Shown here piece after piece: positions 1-9,260 of a stretch of 64,000 nt of DNA. Source of the DNA: Alistipes sp. (GTDB lineage: Bacteria; Bacteroidota; Bacteroidia; Bacteroidales; Rikenellaceae); the NCBI GenBank assembly GCA_017436185.1, contig JAFSDP010000007.1:62001-126000 (forward strand), written 5' to 3'. How positions within the stretch are numbered: position 1 is the first letter of the stretch; every line of letters starts with the position of its first letter. The notes under the pieces were generated by a model, which saw only the letters and a program-made list of their open reading frames with translations, did no database searches and was not told where the DNA came from. Both the position numbers and the translations under genes were made by a program.

Positions 1-1
1 G

Positions 2-1054
2 GGCATTCAAAAGATGTGGATACTGAACGTGGGCGACATCAAGCCGCTAGAGTACCAAATCGAGCTGTTTATGGATTTGGCGTGGAGCCCAGAATCCGTT
101 AAGCAACAAGGCATTAAGGCACACCAATACAACTTCTTAAAGCGTGAGTTCGGCACCAAAACAGCCAAACAGATTCAGCCCGCTGTGGAGGAGTTTTACC
201 GCTTGGCCTACATCCGCAAGCCCGAATTTTTGGGCCACACCCGCACCGAAGAGCGTGACCCCCGATTCAAAATCGTAAGCGACCTACCGTGGAGCGAGCA
301 GGAGATCGAAATCCGCCTTGCGGCCTACGAGTCGATGGCCGAAACGGTGGTCCGAGCCGAACGCCACCTCCCCGCTCACAAAACGGAGTGCTACTTCCAA
401 CTCGTGAAATACCCCGTCTTGGCGGCGCAACAGATGAACGAAAAACTGCTGAAGGCCCAGCTGGCCCGCCACGGCAAAGCCGATTGGGAGGAGAGCGACC
501 GCGCCTTCGACAGCATCGTCTCGCTGACCCGACGCTACAACACCCCCAAGTGGGAACGGATCATGGATTTCCAACCTCGCCGCCTTCCCGTCTTTGACCG
601 TGTGAAGCGTGATACGGCGACGACCGCACTGCCTGAGCCGCCGACTCCGCTCCGCTATTGGAACGGCTCGGACTGCACCGAAGGGTCGCCCACTCGGTGT
701 GCAGGGCTGGGTTACGAGGGCAAGGCCGCAGTGGTAGCCAAGGGCGAAAGCATTGGTTTTGCGTTGCCCAAGATCGCTACCGACTCGGTCGAGGTCGAGG
801 TAAGATTGCTGCCCAACCACCCCATCGAGGGCGGGCAGTTGCGCTTCTCGCTCACGTTGAACGGCCACGAAACCGCCCCCATCGCCTATGAGACCTACGG
901 GCGCAGCGAGGAGTGGAAGCAGAACGTGCTGCGCAACCAGGCCATCCGCCGTGTGGTGGTGCCGATTGCGCCTGACACGGCACAACAACTCACCTTCACT
1001 GCCCTGGACGAGGGGGTGGTATTGGACCAGATTTACCTTTTTACACACCAATAG
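2..1054 (+). CDS. Glycoside hydrolase family 115, C-terminal part (5' end outside window)
   Basis: This is the last 350 residues of a GH115 enzyme; the reading frame is open to the left edge, so the start lies outside. The conserved segment WILNVGDIKP sits at the left edge and is typical of the catalytic region of GH115. The final 150 residues or so form a beta-rich domain (from about PLRYWNGSD onward) that matches the GH115 C-terminal domain. GH115 enzymes remove glucuronic acid from xylan, arabinogalactan or pectic side chains. Next to PL11 and GH105, a role on glucuronidated side chains of RG-I or arabinogalactan is inferred. It ends 13 bases before the PL11 start, so the two are probably cotranscribed. 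Confidence 0.85.
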   Translation, partial: GIQKMWILNVGDIKPLEYQIELFMDLAWSPESVKQQGIKAHQYNFLKREFGTKTAKQIQPAVEEFYRLAYIRKPEFLGHTRTEERDPRFKIVSDLPWSEQEIEIRLAAYESMAETVVRAERHLPAHKTECYFQLVKYPVLAAQQMNEKLLKAQLARHGKADWEESDRAFDSIVSLTRRYNTPKWERIMDFQPRRLPVFDRVKRDTATTALPEPPTPLRYWNGSDCTEGSPTRCAGLGYEGKAAVVAKGESIGFALPKIATDSVEVEVRLLPNHPIEGGQLRFSLTLNGHETAPIAYETYGRSEEWKQNVLRNQAIRRVVVPIAPDTAQQLTFTALDEGVVLDQIYLFTHQ

Positions 1055-1067
1055 AAATCGAACTACG

Positions 1068-2975
1068 ATGAAAACCTGCTTAAAACTTTGGAGTATGGCG
1101 GTGGCCTTGTGGCTGACCTCGACCGCCCTGGCACAGACGGCCTACAACTACGATGAGCTGCAACGTGAGAAGTTGGGACGTGGCGTGGTAGCCATTCGCG
1201 AGACCCCTTCGGAGGTGGCCCTTTCGTGGCGTTACCTCTCGTCGGACCCCATCGAGACCTCGTTCAACATCTACCGCAACGGCAAGAAAATCGCCACCGT
1301 GCCCGCCACGACAGGTACCTTCTATCGGGATGCGTACAGCGGCAAGAAGGCGGCTCACTACACCGTCAAAGCGATGGTCGATGGCGTAGAGACCGACCAC
1401 ATCACGGGCAACTACACACTGCCCGCCAAAGCTCCGATTGGCTACATCGATATTCCGCTCGACAAGCCTGCCGACGGCATCACCCCTGCAGGTGAGAGCT
1501 ATTCGTACAGCCCCAACGACGCCTCGATTGGCGATGTGGATGGCGACGGCGAGTATGAAATCATCCTGAAGTGGAACCCCTCGAATGCCCACGACAACGC
1601 CCACGACGGCTACACGGGCAATGTCTATTTCGACTGCTACCGCCTCACGGGCGAGCGTCTGTGGCGCATCGACCTGGGCCACAACGTACGTGCAGGTGCC
1701 CACTACACCCAATTTATGGTCTTCGACCTCGATGGCGACAACCAAGCCGAGGTGGTGATGAAGACCTCCGACGGCACGGTGGATGGCACGGGCAAGGTGA
1801 TAGGCGATGCCTCGGCCGACTACCGTGAGAAGGGCTTTGTGAGTGCCGAGTTCCCGGGTCGCCACCCCCGCAATCAGGGCCGCATCCTGACCGGCCGTGA
1901 GTACCTGACCATCTTCAACGGACTCACGGGCGAGGCGATGCAGACCATCGACTACCAACCCCAGCGTGGCAACCTGGCCGATTGGGGCGACACCCGTGCC
2001 AACCGCAGCGACCGCTACCTGGCCTGCGTGGCCTACCTCGACGGCAAACACCCCAGCGTGGTGATGTGCCGAGGTTACTACACCCGTGCCGTCTTGGCCG
2101 CCTACGATTGGGACGGCAAGGCGTTGAAGGAGCGTTGGATTTTCGACAGCAACAACCCCGGCAACGAGGCCTATGCCGGTCAGGGCAACCACAACCTGCG
2201 TGTAGGTGATGTGGATGGCGACGGCTGCGACGAGATTATCTACGGCTCGTGCGCCATCGACCACAACGGCAAGGGGCTCTACTCGACCCGTATGGGGCAC
2301 GGCGATGCCATGCACCTGAGCCGTTTTGCCCCCGATATGGCGGGTCTGCAGGTGTGGGACTGCCACGAAAACCGTCGTGACGGCTCGTCGTTGCGTGATG
2401 CCGCTACGGGCGAGGTGCTCGTGCAGGTGAAGAGCAAGATGGACGTGGGTCGTTGTATGGCGGCCGATGTCGATCCCCGCAATCCGGGTATGGAGATGTG
2501 GTCGCTCGACACAAAGGGCATCCTCAACATCCGAGGCGAGGTGATTCGCCCCTCGATCGAGAGTTTCTCGGTCAATATGGGTCTTTGGTGGGACGGCGAC
2601 CTGCTGCGTGAGTTGCTCGATCGCAACCGTGTCACGAAATACGATTGGGAGGAGGAGATCTGCCGCCCGATTATGATCTTCGAGGGGGCGCAATCCATCA
2701 ACGGCACCAAGGCCAACCCCTGCGTGCAGGGCGACCTGGTGGGCGACTGGCGTGAGGAGGTGCTGCTGCCGACCGAGGACAACACGTCGCTGCGTCTGTA
2801 TGTGAGCCGCATCCCGACCGAATATCGTTTCCACACCTTCCTCGAGGATCCCGTCTATCGCATCAGCATCGCCACCCAGAACGTGGCCTACAACCAGCCC
2901 ACCCAGCCCGGTTTCTACTTCGGACCCGATTTGAAGGAGGGCATCTTCCGTGGTTACAAATTTCAAAACAAATAA
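1068..2975 (+). CDS. PL11 rhamnogalacturonan lyase
   Basis: Secreted or periplasmic lyase that cuts the rhamnose-galacturonate backbone of RG-I by beta-elimination. The protein has 635 residues. It has a signal peptide ending near residue 23 (ALA-Q), a fibronectin-like N-terminal domain (about 30-130) and then a beta-propeller with repeated calcium-type motifs: DVDGDGEYEI at 156-165, DLDGDNQAEV near 220 and DVDGDGCDEI near 384. This layout is that of YesW/YesX-type PL11. The reading frame is open upstream to 888, but the ATG at 1068 gives the signal peptide and lies just after the GH115 stop. The unsaturated products would feed the two GH105 enzymes nearby. Endo versus exo action cannot be read from the sequence. 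Confidence 0.93.
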   Translation: MKTCLKLWSMAVALWLTSTALAQTAYNYDELQREKLGRGVVAIRETPSEVALSWRYLSSDPIETSFNIYRNGKKIATVPATTGTFYRDAYSGKKAAHYTVKAMVDGVETDHITGNYTLPAKAPIGYIDIPLDKPADGITPAGESYSYSPNDASIGDVDGDGEYEIILKWNPSNAHDNAHDGYTGNVYFDCYRLTGERLWRIDLGHNVRAGAHYTQFMVFDLDGDNQAEVVMKTSDGTVDGTGKVIGDASADYREKGFVSAEFPGRHPRNQGRILTGREYLTIFNGLTGEAMQTIDYQPQRGNLADWGDTRANRSDRYLACVAYLDGKHPSVVMCRGYYTRAVLAAYDWDGKALKERWIFDSNNPGNEAYAGQGNHNLRVGDVDGDGCDEIIYGSCAIDHNGKGLYSTRMGHGDAMHLSRFAPDMAGLQVWDCHENRRDGSSLRDAATGEVLVQVKSKMDVGRCMAADVDPRNPGMEMWSLDTKGILNIRGEVIRPSIESFSVNMGLWWDGDLLRELLDRNRVTKYDWEEEICRPIMIFEGAQSINGTKANPCVQGDLVGDWREEVLLPTEDNTSLRLYVSRIPTEYRFHTFLEDPVYRISIATQNVAYNQPTQPGFYFGPDLKEGIFRGYKFQNK

Positions 2976-2986
2976 ACACTAACACC

Positions 2987-4390
2987 ATGAAACTCAAACC
3001 CATCTGTCTTTCGACCGCCCTGCTGTTGCTGCTCGGGATGTGGTCGTGTGTTGAACCCAAACAAGAGGTGCAAAACGACTCGAACACGCCGTTGCACCTG
3101 CTCCAGCCCGCCTACAACACCCCCTACGGTCCGCTGACCGTCGAGGAGATCAAGGCCGACCTAGATCGTGTGCTCCACTACCTCGAGAAGAGCACCCCGA
3201 CCCGTGTGGTCAGCAAGACGACCGGCGAGGAGATTACCGACTTTACGAAGATTGATGCCGACGCCCAGCTCGAGCGTGGTGCCTACCGTCTGGCCAGCTA
3301 CGAGTGGGGTGTGACCTACTCGGCCATGCTGACCGCTGCCGAGGCAACGGGTGACGAGGCCTACTACAACTATGTGGCTGACCGCTTCAAGTTCCTCGCA
3401 GCCGTAGCACCCCACTACCGCAAGCTGATGGAGGCAGGCGAGAAGATCGACCCGCAGATGCGTCAGATTCTCGACCCCCACGCCCTGGACGATGCCGGTG
3501 CCGTATGTGCTGCGATGGTCAAGGCACAGATGAAGGACAACTCGCTGGAGCTGATGCCCCTGATTGAGAACTATATGGATTTCATCCTCAACAAGGAGTA
3601 CCGCCTGTCGGACGGCACCTTTGCCCGCACCCGCCCGCAGTACAACACCCTTTGGCTCGACGATATGTTTATGGGCATCCCGCCCATCGCCTGGTACTCG
3701 AATCTGGCCGGCGAGAAGCAGCAGGAGTGCCTGAAGGAGACGGTACGCCAGGTGTTGCAGTTTGCCGAGCGTATGTGGGTTCCCGAGAAGAAGCTCTTCC
3801 GCCACGGTTGGGTCGAGGGAATGGGTGACCACCCCGCCTTCCATTGGGGTCGTGCCAACGGTTGGGCACTGCTGACGATGTGCGAGGTGCTCGACGTGCT
3901 GCCCGAGAACTATCCGGGTCGTGCCGAGATTATGGAGTTGTTCCGTGAGCACGTGCGTGGCTTGGCCGCCTGCCAGAGTGGCGAGGGTCTGTGGCACCAG
4001 CTGCTGGACCGCAACGACTCCTACCTGGAGACCTCGGCTACGGCCATCTATGTCTATTGCTTCGCCCACGCCATCAACAAGGGTTGGATCGACGCTATGG
4101 CCTATGGTCCTGTGGCCCAGCTGGGTTGGCACGGCGTGACTACCCAAATCAACGCCGAGGGTCAGGTCGAAAACACCTGCGTAGGTACGGGTATGGCCTT
4201 CGATCCCGCCTTCTACTACTACCGCCCCGTGAATGTCTATGCCGCTCACGGCTATGGGCCGGTGGTATGGGCCGGTGCCGAGATGATCAAGATGCTCAAA
4301 AACGAGCACCCGAAGATGAACGACAGCGCCATCCAGTTCTACCGCACCGAGCAGAAGACCGACCGCCCCATCTTCCACGTCGAGATGTAG
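2987..4390 (+). CDS. GH105 unsaturated rhamnogalacturonyl hydrolase, lipoprotein
   Basis: Removes the 4,5-unsaturated galacturonyl residue left at the non-reducing end by PL11. The 467 residues begin with a lipoprotein signal (LLLLGMWSC, Cys21), so the enzyme is probably anchored to a membrane. An (alpha/alpha)6-barrel with many Trp/Tyr-Gly segments follows. The motif WLDDMFMG (Asp225/Asp226) is the expected place of the catalytic aspartate of the YteR/GH88-GH105 group, and HWGRANGW near 285 is also conserved. It lies 11 bases after PL11 and 52 before rhaM, an operon arrangement. A second, shorter GH105 is at 9261-10391; the two differ enough that they may act on different oligosaccharides. 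Confidence 0.9.
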   Translation: MKLKPICLSTALLLLLGMWSCVEPKQEVQNDSNTPLHLLQPAYNTPYGPLTVEEIKADLDRVLHYLEKSTPTRVVSKTTGEEITDFTKIDADAQLERGAYRLASYEWGVTYSAMLTAAEATGDEAYYNYVADRFKFLAAVAPHYRKLMEAGEKIDPQMRQILDPHALDDAGAVCAAMVKAQMKDNSLELMPLIENYMDFILNKEYRLSDGTFARTRPQYNTLWLDDMFMGIPPIAWYSNLAGEKQQECLKETVRQVLQFAERMWVPEKKLFRHGWVEGMGDHPAFHWGRANGWALLTMCEVLDVLPENYPGRAEIMELFREHVRGLAACQSGEGLWHQLLDRNDSYLETSATAIYVYCFAHAINKGWIDAMAYGPVAQLGWHGVTTQINAEGQVENTCVGTGMAFDPAFYYYRPVNVYAAHGYGPVVWAGAEMIKMLKNEHPKMNDSAIQFYRTEQKTDRPIFHVEM

Positions 4391-4442
4391 GAGGCAGAAT
4401 AACCATAGAGAGAAACCAACAACAACCTAAAAACGAACTAAT

Positions 4443-4757
4443 ATGAAACGTGAAGCATTCAAGATGTTTTTGAAGCCCGGTTGCGAGGAGGAGTATGAGA
4501 AGCGTCACAACGCCATCTGGCCCGAGCTGAAGCAGTTGCTCTCGGACGGGGGCGTCTATGACTACTCGATCTACTGGGACAAGGAGACCAACATCCTCTT
4601 TGCCTGCCAGAAGACCAAGGGCGAAGCCGGCTCGCAGGATATGGGTACCAACCCCATCGTGCAGCGCTGGTGGGACTACATGGCCGACATTATGGAGGTA
4701 AACGAGGACAACTCGCCCGTATCGATTCCCCTGCCCGAGGTTTTCCATATGGACTAA
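4443..4757 (+). CDS. rhaM: L-rhamnose mutarotase
   Basis: Interconverts the alpha and beta anomers of L-rhamnose so that released rhamnose can be used at once by the catabolic pathway. The 104 residues match the full length of the RhaM/YiiL family. The motif RHNAIWPEL carries His22, the family's catalytic histidine, and the C-terminal WWDYMADIM segment is also typical. There is no signal peptide, so it acts in the cytoplasm, unlike its exported neighbours. It is the last gene of the left operon and is followed by a strong terminator at 4772-4812. Its presence ties the locus to a rhamnose-rich substrate. Confidence 0.95.
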   Translation: MKREAFKMFLKPGCEEEYEKRHNAIWPELKQLLSDGGVYDYSIYWDKETNILFACQKTKGEAGSQDMGTNPIVQRWWDYMADIMEVNEDNSPVSIPLPEVFHMD

Positions 4758-4771
4758 GGCGAAAAAGGGTC

Positions 4772-4812
4772 AAAAAAGTGTATCGGAGGGTCGCTCCGAT
4801 ACACTTTTTTTT
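4772..4812 (+). terminator. Rho-independent terminator after rhaM
   Basis: Arms of 16 bp at 4772-4787 and 4795-4810 pair perfectly around a 7-base loop, with an A-tract before and a T-tract after. It separates the PL11-GH105-rhaM operon from the regulator gene that starts 25 bases later. The flanking A/T tracts would let it work in both directions. Confidence 0.9.
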
Positions 4813-4836
4813 GTATCTTTACATTCATAAAACACG

Positions 4837-7800
4837 ATGATTATGAAAAAGGTACGCCTTACGTTTATAACCCTGATTTTTCTTCTTTTCAGCCTTGCGG
4901 CATCGGCCTCGGTCGAGGTGCAGGCAACGCGGATGACCACCGACGACGGCATTGCCAACAACTCGGTCCGCTACATCTACCAAGACAGCAAAGGCTTCAT
5001 CTGGATGGGTACGATGAACGGCTTGAGCCGCTACGACGGCAACACGTTCGTTACCTACCGTCCCGACGAATCGGAGCAGGTTTCGCTCAACGACCACCGC
5101 ATCTGGAGCATTGACGAGGATGAGAAGGGCTTTTTGTGGGTCTTCACCCCCGCCGATGTGGTCAGCTGCTTCGACCTCAAGCGCGAATGCTTTGTCGATT
5201 TCACGGGTTGTGGCGAACACACCCAGCGTTACAGCCACCGAATGAGCGACACGCAGGGCAATATGTGGCTCTGGCACAAGGGCAACGGCTGCCGCAAGGT
5301 GACCTACACCAATGGCGAGTTCCGCTCGGTCGTCTATAAGAAGGAGCTGGGCAACCTGCCTTCGGACCGCGTATCTTACATCTTTGAGGATAAGCAACAT
5401 CGCATCTGGATTGGCACCGACCAAGGGGTGGTGCTTGTCGATGGCGATAAGGTGACGACCCACTTCGAGGGCCACAACGCCTGCCGCATCACCCCCCAAG
5501 GCGACGACCTCTATTTCCTGTCGTGGGATGGCGAGATTGCCCTCAAGCGTGCCAACGAAGAGGAGCGCATCGTCAGCGGCATCAGCGATGGCAACACCAC
5601 CGTAAACATCTACGGTGCGATGCGCATGAAGGATAACTGGGTGATTTTCACGGGTCGAGGAAGCTATCTGTTCGACTTCAAGAGCCACCGTTTGAGCCGT
5701 TACGCCGACCTGCAAATCGCCAAAGGTCAGGTGCAGAGCGACAACCGAGGCAACTTCTGGGTCCACAACCAGACGGGCGCCGTGTGGTATGTCAATGCCG
5801 AGACGGGGCGCATCAAAAAGCTGCAACTGATGCCCGCCGAGAAGGTCAATTATATCGACGAGGAGCGTTACCACTTCGTCCACGACTCACGCGACATCAT
5901 CTGGATTTCGACCTACGGCAACGGTCTGTTTGCCTACGACCTCTCGACCGAGGAGCTGCAACACTTCACCCACGACATCGACCGACCCAACCTGATTGCC
6001 TCGAACTTCCTGCAATTCATTATGGAGGATAGCGCAGGCGGCATCTGGGTCAGCTCGGAGTATGCGGGCATTTCGCGCATCTCGATTCTCAACGAGGGTG
6101 CCCACCGTATCTTCCCCGAGGATGAGAGCCGCTCCGACCGCTCGAACACCGTGCGTATGATTCAGCGGATGGAGGATGGAAAAATTTGGGTCGGCACCCG
6201 TCGTGGCGGCCTCTACACCTACGATGCCTCGTTGAGCAAAATCGAGAGTCGTCGCTACTTCGATGCCAACATCTACGCCACGGCCGAGGGCGAGGATGGC
6301 AGCATCTGGTTGGGCAGCCGCAACAACGGCCTCAACATCGACGGCAAATGGTACACCCACAGTTCGAGCAATCCCGCCTCGATAGGCAACAACAGCATCT
6401 TTGCACTCCACCGTGACCGTGCCAACAGAATGTGGGTCGGCACCTTTGGCGGCGGGTTGAACCTGGCCGTCAAGGAGGGGAACGGCTATACGTTCCGTCG
6501 CTTCCTGAATGGCTCGAACACCGAGAGCCAAATCCGTGTCATCGAGGAGGATAGCAACGGCCGTATGTGGGTCGGCACGAGTGGCGGACTCTTTGTCTTC
6601 CACCCCGATTCGCTCTTGGCCGACCCCGCAAACTACCAACACTTCAGCACCTCGAACGGCACGTTGCGCAGCAACGAAATCAAGTGTATCTATGCCGACT
6701 GCGAGGGTCGCATCTGGATGGGTGCGACGGGCAAGGGCTTCAGTATGTGCAACCCCGAGGGCGACTACAACGACCTCCGATTTACCCACTTTGACAGCAG
6801 CGACGGTCTGGTGAACGATATGGTGCAGTCGATTGTGGAGGATGGCGACGGGATGTTGTGGATTGCCACCGAGTATGGTATCTCCCGCTTCAACCCCACG
6901 ACCCACGCCTTCGAGAATTTCTTCTTCTCTGCCTCGGCGCTGGGCAACGTCTATGGCGAGAACAGCTGGGGAGTCAGCCAAGAGGGCAAACTGATCTTCG
7001 GCACGAATCACGGCCTGGTGGTCATCTCGCCGGGCGAGATTATCAACCACGCAACCGATACCCCCGAGGTGGCCTTCACGACCCTGCGCATCGACGGCAT
7101 TTCGGTACGCACGGGCGATGCCGACTCGCCGCTCGACCGCTCGCTCATCTACACCAACGAGCTAAAACTGAAGCACTTCCAGAATTCGTTTGTCATCGAC
7201 TTCTCCATCTTCGACTACTCGGCCGACAACAGCACCAAGTACACCTATCGATTGGACAACTACGACAAGGAGTGGAGTGCCCCCTCGTCGCTGAACTTTG
7301 CCGCCTACAAAAACCTCTCGCCCGGGAGCTACTTGTTGCGTGTCAAGGCCTGCAACCGTGTAGGCCACTGGAACGACGAGGAGGCGGTCTTGAAAATTGT
7401 CATCGTGCCCCCCTTCTGGAAGACGACGTGGGCATTCTTGATCTATGCGCTACTCATTGGCGCCATCCTCTACTTTGCTTTCCGCCTGATGCAGAACTTC
7501 AACACGCTGCGCAACCGTATCGAAGTCGAAAAGCAGCTGACGGAGTATAAGTTGGTCTTCTTCACCAACATTTCGCACGAGTTCCGCACCCCGCTGACAC
7601 TGATTCAGGGGGCATTGGAGAAGATTCAGCGTCGTGGCAAGGTACCCAAGGAGATGACCGACTCGGTAAAGGTGATGGAGAAGAGCACCAACCGTTTGTT
7701 GCGCCTGATTAACCAGCTGTTGGAGTTCCGCAAGATGCAGAACAACAAGTTGGCCCTCTCGTTGGAACAGACCGATGTGGTGGCCTTCCTCTACGAGATC

Positions 7801-9144
7801 TTCCTCAGCTTCAACGATGCGGCCGAGTCGCAGCGGATGGACTTCAGGTTCCTCCCCTCGAAGCCCTCCTATAAGATGTATATCGACAAGGGGTATGTGG
7901 ATAAAATCACCTACAATCTGCTCTCAAATGCCTTCAAATACACTCCCAACGGCGGTACGGTCTGCTTCTCGGTCGAGGTAAACGAAGTCTCGAAGCAGCT
8001 CATCATCACCGTCTCGGATACGGGTGTGGGCATTCCCAAGGAGAAGCAGCACGAGCTCTTCAAGCGCTTTATGCAGAGCAGCTTCTCGGGCAGCAGCGTG
8101 GGTGTGGGTCTGCATCTGACGCACGAGTTAGTCAATGTCCACAAGGGTACGATCACGTTCCGAGAGAACGAGGGTGGCGGCTCGATCTTCACGGTCACGC
8201 TGCCCACCGACACGTCGCTCTACGAAGAGAAGGATTTTCTGGTCATTCACAATGCCCTGCTGCAAAAGGAGGAGCTTTCGACGCCCCCCTCAACCGAGCA
8301 GAGTGACGAAGCCGAGGAGGCCGAAATGGCGCTTCCCACCGAGCCGCTCAATACCCACAAAGTGCTTATCATCGAGGACGACAACGATGTGCGTGCGCTG
8401 TTGGAAGAGGAGGTGGGCCAATACTTCGAGGTTGAGACCGCTTCGGACGGCCCGTCGGGATTGGAGCGTGCCCGCACCTACGATGCCGACCTGATTATCT
8501 GCGATGTACTGATGCCCGGAATGACCGGTTTCGAGGTGACTCGCAAGCTCAAGAACGACTTTGACACGAGCCACATCCCCATCATTCTGCTCACGGCAAT
8601 GAGTTCGCCCGAGAGCCACCTGAATGCCGTCGAGTCGGGTGCCGATTCGTTCATCACCAAGCCCTTCAGTCTGAAGTTGCTCCTCACGCGCGCCTGCAAG
8701 CTCATCGAACAGCGCGAAAAGCTGCGCGAGAAGTTCTCGCACGATCCCAATATGATGCGTCCCGCCATCTGCACCTCGGACAAGGACAAGGAGTTTGCCG
8801 ACAAGCTGCAACGCATTATGGAGCAGCAGATTGGCAATGCCGAGTTCACCATCGACGAGTTTGCCTCGATGATGGGGCTGGGTCGCACGATCTTCTACCG
8901 CAAGACCCGAGGCGTGACGGGCTACGCCCCCAACGAGTACATCCGCATCGTACGTATGAAGAAGGCGGCCGAGCTGCTGCGTGAGAATCGCTACAAGGTG
9001 GCCGAGGTGTCGTACCAGGTCGGCATCAACGACCCCTTCTACTTCAGCAAATGCTTCAAACGGCAATTCGGCGTCTCGCCCTCGGCCTATGTACGAGGCC
9101 GTGAAGAGGGCGAAGAGACCCCCTCGGAGGGCACCGACGAGTAA
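4837..9144 (+). CDS. Hybrid two-component system sensor/regulator (HTCS)
   Basis: Single-chain sensor and transcription factor that controls the locus. Order in the 1435 residues: signal peptide (1-25); about 14 two-component-regulator propeller repeats with WIGT/WVGT blades (30-740) forming the periplasmic sensor; a Y_Y_Y domain (about 760-860); one membrane helix (about 868-890); HisKA with the H-box SHEFRTPL (His914); HATPase; a receiver domain with phosphoacceptor Asp1223 in ICDVLMPG; and a C-terminal AraC-type helix-turn-helix (about 1320-1420). Known relatives bind an oligosaccharide of the target glycan and activate susCD and enzyme operons. The ATG at 4843 is an alternative start. Candidate binding sites are listed at 9155, 16451 and 25331. 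Confidence 0.96.
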   Translation: MIMKKVRLTFITLIFLLFSLAASASVEVQATRMTTDDGIANNSVRYIYQDSKGFIWMGTMNGLSRYDGNTFVTYRPDESEQVSLNDHRIWSIDEDEKGFLWVFTPADVVSCFDLKRECFVDFTGCGEHTQRYSHRMSDTQGNMWLWHKGNGCRKVTYTNGEFRSVVYKKELGNLPSDRVSYIFEDKQHRIWIGTDQGVVLVDGDKVTTHFEGHNACRITPQGDDLYFLSWDGEIALKRANEEERIVSGISDGNTTVNIYGAMRMKDNWVIFTGRGSYLFDFKSHRLSRYADLQIAKGQVQSDNRGNFWVHNQTGAVWYVNAETGRIKKLQLMPAEKVNYIDEERYHFVHDSRDIIWISTYGNGLFAYDLSTEELQHFTHDIDRPNLIASNFLQFIMEDSAGGIWVSSEYAGISRISILNEGAHRIFPEDESRSDRSNTVRMIQRMEDGKIWVGTRRGGLYTYDASLSKIESRRYFDANIYATAEGEDGSIWLGSRNNGLNIDGKWYTHSSSNPASIGNNSIFALHRDRANRMWVGTFGGGLNLAVKEGNGYTFRRFLNGSNTESQIRVIEEDSNGRMWVGTSGGLFVFHPDSLLADPANYQHFSTSNGTLRSNEIKCIYADCEGRIWMGATGKGFSMCNPEGDYNDLRFTHFDSSDGLVNDMVQSIVEDGDGMLWIATEYGISRFNPTTHAFENFFFSASALGNVYGENSWGVSQEGKLIFGTNHGLVVISPGEIINHATDTPEVAFTTLRIDGISVRTGDADSPLDRSLIYTNELKLKHFQNSFVIDFSIFDYSADNSTKYTYRLDNYDKEWSAPSSLNFAAYKNLSPGSYLLRVKACNRVGHWNDEEAVLKIVIVPPFWKTTWAFLIYALLIGAILYFAFRLMQNFNTLRNRIEVEKQLTEYKLVFFTNISHEFRTPLTLIQGALEKIQRRGKVPKEMTDSVKVMEKSTNRLLRLINQLLEFRKMQNNKLALSLEQTDVVAFLYEIFLSFNDAAESQRMDFRFLPSKPSYKMYIDKGYVDKITYNLLSNAFKYTPNGGTVCFSVEVNEVSKQLIITVSDTGVGIPKEKQHELFKRFMQSSFSGSSVGVGLHLTHELVNVHKGTITFRENEGGGSIFTVTLPTDTSLYEEKDFLVIHNALLQKEELSTPPSTEQSDEAEEAEMALPTEPLNTHKVLIIEDDNDVRALLEEEVGQYFEVETASDGPSGLERARTYDADLIICDVLMPGMTGFEVTRKLKNDFDTSHIPIILLTAMSSPESHLNAVESGADSFITKPFSLKLLLTRACKLIEQREKLREKFSHDPNMMRPAICTSDKDKEFADKLQRIMEQQIGNAEFTIDEFASMMGLGRTIFYRKTRGVTGYAPNEYIRIVRMKKAAELLRENRYKVAEVSYQVGINDPFYFSKCFKRQFGVSPSAYVRGREEGEETPSEGTDE

Positions 9145-9154
9145 AAATCGACAC

Positions 9155-9176
9155 ATAATGCACTGATATGCATTAT
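9155..9176. promoter_or_regulatory. Inverted repeat between HTCS and GH105
   Basis: ATAATGCA and TGCATTAT form a perfect 8-bp inverted repeat with a 6-base spacer, 10 bases after the HTCS stop and 85 before the GH105 start. No T-tract follows, so it looks more like a protein binding site than a terminator. A role in regulating the GH105 gene is inferred from position only. Confidence 0.35.
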
Positions 9177-9260
9177 AATCGAGGAAGTTGTACGCTTTTC
9201 CATTGGAATAGAACAAGTTTGAACTTAATTTTGTAATAACCTTAAAACGCTTACCGCATT

